A stretch of 34,366 nucleotides of DNA from CAUJGP01 sp964612425. Lineage in GTDB: Bacteria; Bdellovibrionota; Bdellovibrionia; Bdellovibrionales; Bdellovibrionaceae. Positions within the stretch are counted from its first letter, which is position 1. Each line of letters begins with the position of its first letter. Made by a program: the position numbers and the translations under genes. This document shows positions 32,120-34,366 of the stretch, one piece after another. The notes below the pieces were generated by a model. The model was given only the letters and a program-made list of their open reading frames with translations, searched no databases and was not told where the DNA came from. The stretch lies in assembly GCA_964612425.1 (NCBI GenBank), contig CAZTDX010000038.1:1-34366 (forward strand), written 5' to 3'.

Positions 32120-33153
32120 TTTTCTCTTTCTCTTTTAGTTTCTTCCTCTTTGGTCTTCTTTGGACCATCGTTTCGATACTCACTTGGTATGACAAATCCA
32201 TCGTTTATCATTCGATTCGGCAAAGGATACTTGGGCGGCGTATAAATTGGTGGTGGCCAAGATTTCACAGAATTTTTGGCCATAGTCACCGCAAATTTTA
32301 CTGCGGCCATTCCCCCCGATGACAACCCAGATGGATCAATCGCAAATTCATAGGATTTTAAAAAGGTTTGTGTCGCTAACGGTCCATAAGGTAAAACTTC
32401 TTTTATGATTCTCATCGCCGTTAAAATATTAACTCCAAACCGGCGATCCTCGCGAAGGGCTTTATAAAGTTTAAAAAAATCACTTCTAATTCCATCAGGG
32501 TAATATTGACTTAATCGCGTCAAAGCTACCGCCAAATCAGCACAATAAGTCACTGGCAAATTTAAACCTTCTTTGTTTAGACAATATTTTGACAGCTCTA
32601 AAAAATCCTCACGAGCTTGCCGTCGATTTCCTTTATATTTTTTACTTAATTCAAAACTTAATTTTAATGCTGAAGTATAATCTAAATCAAAATACTCTCC
32701 TAAATAAGTCTTTTTAAATAATTCAAAAAAACTTTCAACCGTGTCATCATCGGTGCCTGCAAACTCAAGTCCGTACAAAACAGCGCGAGCTTGATCAACC
32801 CCTGATTTTTTTAATAATAAAAATACTTTTACAAACCGTTTTGCCGCGCCAGTACAACCTTTTGATATTTTTAAAGACCACTCGCGAGCCCTGGCCTCAC
32901 TGGGACTAATTTCTGTTTTATTTGTTCTAAAAAATTGGATGGCCTCTTTATATTCTTTAAATGGATCACAGTGATCAGGATGCTGTTTGTTTTGCCAAAG
33001 CACATTCCTTTCTTTCTCTTCCAATGACAGTCGTTCCCAGGCCTGCGTATCGAACTCAGGAGAAATTAACACGTTCTTTTTTTCTGCTTCATCAGAAGCA
33101 AAACAAAAAGTGGTTAAAAGGAATATAAATAACCCTTGTTTTAAAATTGCCAT
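32116..33153 (-). CDS. Secreted helical protein of unknown function
   Basis: The 345-residue product has a signal peptide (MAILKQGLFIFLLTTFCFA, cut before SDEAEKK) and a mostly helical body with several cysteines (HPDHCDP, SKGCTGA, KYCLNKEGLNLPVTYCADLA). The tail is Pro- and Lys-rich (PPPIYTPPKYPLPNRM, then KKTKEEETKREREK). No family recognised. It overlaps the upstream gene by 13 nt and the downstream FN3 gene by 4 nt, so the three products are probably made together and may form one envelope complex; that is inference. Confidence 0.78.
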   Translation of the reverse strand: MAILKQGLFIFLLTTFCFASDEAEKKNVLISPEFDTQAWERLSLEEKERNVLWQNKQHPDHCDPFKEYKEAIQFFRTNKTEISPSEARAREWSLKISKGCTGAAKRFVKVFLLLKKSGVDQARAVLYGLEFAGTDDDTVESFFELFKKTYLGEYFDLDYTSALKLSFELSKKYKGNRRQAREDFLELSKYCLNKEGLNLPVTYCADLAVALTRLSQYYPDGIRSDFFKLYKALREDRRFGVNILTAMRIIKEVLPYGPLATQTFLKSYEFAIDPSGLSSGGMAAVKFAVTMAKNSVKSWPPPIYTPPKYPLPNRMINDGFVIPSEYRNDGPKKTKEEETKREREK

Positions 33154-34199
33154 CGCATTCCTAATAAGGGGGTTAGCCGTTGAGTCGTGGGGTCAACAGT
33201 AAAATCAATTCGAGTGATGGGAGCGTAAATCTTGCGCTTATACTCTTGATGCTTTTCCCAATTTTCCACAATATGATTTTCAATAAACATTGGTAAAAAG
33301 GCTAAACCCATCGCCCATCCAGCATAGCTGGGTCGAGTTTGCTTTGAGTGCGACGCAATGTAGAGTGCTAAAACAAAATTTGTACTAATTGATAGATTGG
33401 TTAGTGTTCTCGCCACTTTTGCTGGGCGCTCTAGAGCCTCTTCAGATAATCGTTCTTTGAGAAGTAAACTCTTTTTGTCTTTCCCATTAATTTTTTTAAT
33501 TTCCGGCAAGGCTTTGCTATAGGAGAGAGTGTGATTGAGGTAATAAGTTCCGCCAAGCCACATGGCACCAACTAATACACCCATTTGAGAGGCAAACTGA
33601 TTTTCACTTTTTTGAGAATCACTCGGATTTTCTTGGGCGTATTTTCCTGACGAGTTCGCACCCGCCACCATTAAGGCTATTGCTGAAATTTGTATTGGCC
33701 AATAGCTCCCTACCAAAGAATTTTTTTCATCAAGAGCCTCCATTTGCAAACGTTCACTCGCCCTTGGCACAACCTGTAACTCCGGATAATCAAGTCCGGC
33801 TAAAAATCCTTTCTCATCTTCAAATAAACTAGAAGGGGCGTTCGCTGGAGCATTATTAGAATCATTCAAACTGCTTCCGCGTTTTTTCACACCCTTCACA
33901 CTTGGTGCCTCTTCAGCTACGGAGAGTGTTTCACCTTTTTCTGTTTCCTCCACCCTTAAATCTTCTACCGTGCTCGAAGAGCTTCCTTTTGCTGAAGTAG
34001 TATTAGCACTTGTCGCTGGGGCAGTGGATGCGGCCGCCGGCGTGCGATTACTATTTATTTGTTTGTTAGTATTCATCACACCATTAGAATGTGTTAAGGA
34101 CTTTTTTTCATTAGACTTTTCACCATTCTCAGCAGCCACTCCAAGAATACTGATCAGCATTAAGATTGAAAATATAAATCCAATTTGCGTTAGCCTCAT
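33141..34199 (-). CDS. Membrane protein with signal peptide and low-complexity N-terminus
   Basis: The 352-residue product has a signal peptide (cut near LGVAA), about 110 residues rich in Ser, Ala, Asn and Glu, then four hydrophobic segments at about 165-181, 203-220, 268-284 and 293-310. It ends in a beta-like strand with terminal Phe (LLGMRWQF), a feature of many outer-membrane proteins. The mixture of helices and an F-terminated strand is unusual. GGGGAT precedes the ATG. It is the first of three overlapping genes. Function unknown. Confidence 0.75.
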   Translation of the reverse strand: MRLTQIGFIFSILMLISILGVAAENGEKSNEKKSLTHSNGVMNTNKQINSNRTPAAASTAPATSANTTSAKGSSSSTVEDLRVEETEKGETLSVAEEAPSVKGVKKRGSSLNDSNNAPANAPSSLFEDEKGFLAGLDYPELQVVPRASERLQMEALDEKNSLVGSYWPIQISAIALMVAGANSSGKYAQENPSDSQKSENQFASQMGVLVGAMWLGGTYYLNHTLSYSKALPEIKKINGKDKKSLLLKERLSEEALERPAKVARTLTNLSISTNFVLALYIASHSKQTRPSYAGWAMGLAFLPMFIENHIVENWEKHQEYKRKIYAPITRIDFTVDPTTQRLTPLLGMRWQF

Positions 34200-34254
34200 A
34201 AAAATCCCCTTATAATAAACAACCTAAAGCATAATTCACCACTCCTTTTCGGTG

Positions 34255-34269
34255 ATAAACATTGTTTAT
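34255..34269. promoter_or_regulatory. 7-bp palindrome upstream of the three-gene operon
   Basis: ATAAACA, one base, TGTTTAT form a 15-bp near-continuous palindrome 56 nt upstream of the ATG at 34199. Its place fits an operator at the promoter of this operon. No convincing -35/-10 pair was found. Confidence 0.4.
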
Positions 34270-34366
34270 TTTGCTCTCCAAGAGGCTAGATTTTGATGCT
34301 CTTTTACTGTTCGTGTTGCCCGACAAATAGTGTTACCCAAGCCCCAGACCACAATTATGAGTTTAG

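Overview
This window is AT-rich (GC looks like the high 30s of percent by eye; not computed) and looks like chromosomal DNA of a Bdellovibrionota member related to Bdellovibrio or Pseudobdellovibrio. The signs are a TIGR02147-type regulator, a one-domain bacterial histone of the Bdellovibrio HBb/Bd0055 type, many small signal-peptide or lipoprotein genes without wider homologues, and one continuous flagellar operon in the order fliL-M-N-O-P-Q-R-flhB-A-F-G-fliA. No rRNA, tRNA, CRISPR array, insertion sequence or prophage was seen.

Layout. 1-462: 3' part of a secreted, possibly lipocalin-like protein whose start is outside the window. 598-1966: a secreted protein split into two reading frames, divergent from a TIGR02147 regulator (2118-2930). 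3048-14272: twelve flagellar genes on the minus strand, with very short or negative spacing and a strong sigma-54-type promoter motif (14310-14326) about 27 nt upstream of the inferred transcript's first codon. They encode the switch (FliM, FliN), FliL, the export gate (FliP, FliQ, FliR, FlhB, FlhA, with FliO), the placement/number pair FlhF-FlhG, and sigma-28. 14273-14629 is a divergent promoter region. 14630-16121: SPOR-domain protein and a membrane-anchored hexapeptide acyltransferase. 16145-19652: a lipoprotein, and an overlapping pair of a second lipoprotein and an outer-membrane barrel.

19777-22697: free-standing biotin carboxyl carrier protein, HMG-CoA lyase (leucine breakdown) and an unknown membrane-anchored protein. 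22761-23457: nucleotidyltransferase/HEPN pair. 23530-23724: histone, convergent with that pair across a bidirectional hairpin. 23859-26000: a large cell-envelope protein. 26177-30844 (minus): an envelope/lysine operon: small secreted protein, TPR-like secreted protein, LptM-like lipoprotein, dapF, dapA, dapB, then a degenerate HPPK(FolK)-like protein. A perfect intrinsic-terminator hairpin lies inside the first codons of the second gene of this run. 31085-34199 (minus): three overlapping genes for exported proteins of unknown role.

The most interesting items are the bacterial histone, the terminator embedded in a signal-peptide coding sequence, the HPPK-like protein without its metal-binding aspartates, the LptM-like/dapF synteny shared with Enterobacteria, the sigma-54 site, a FliO with an extra periplasmic domain, and a FlhF with several altered GTPase motifs. 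All assignments are from reading the sequence; no searches were run.
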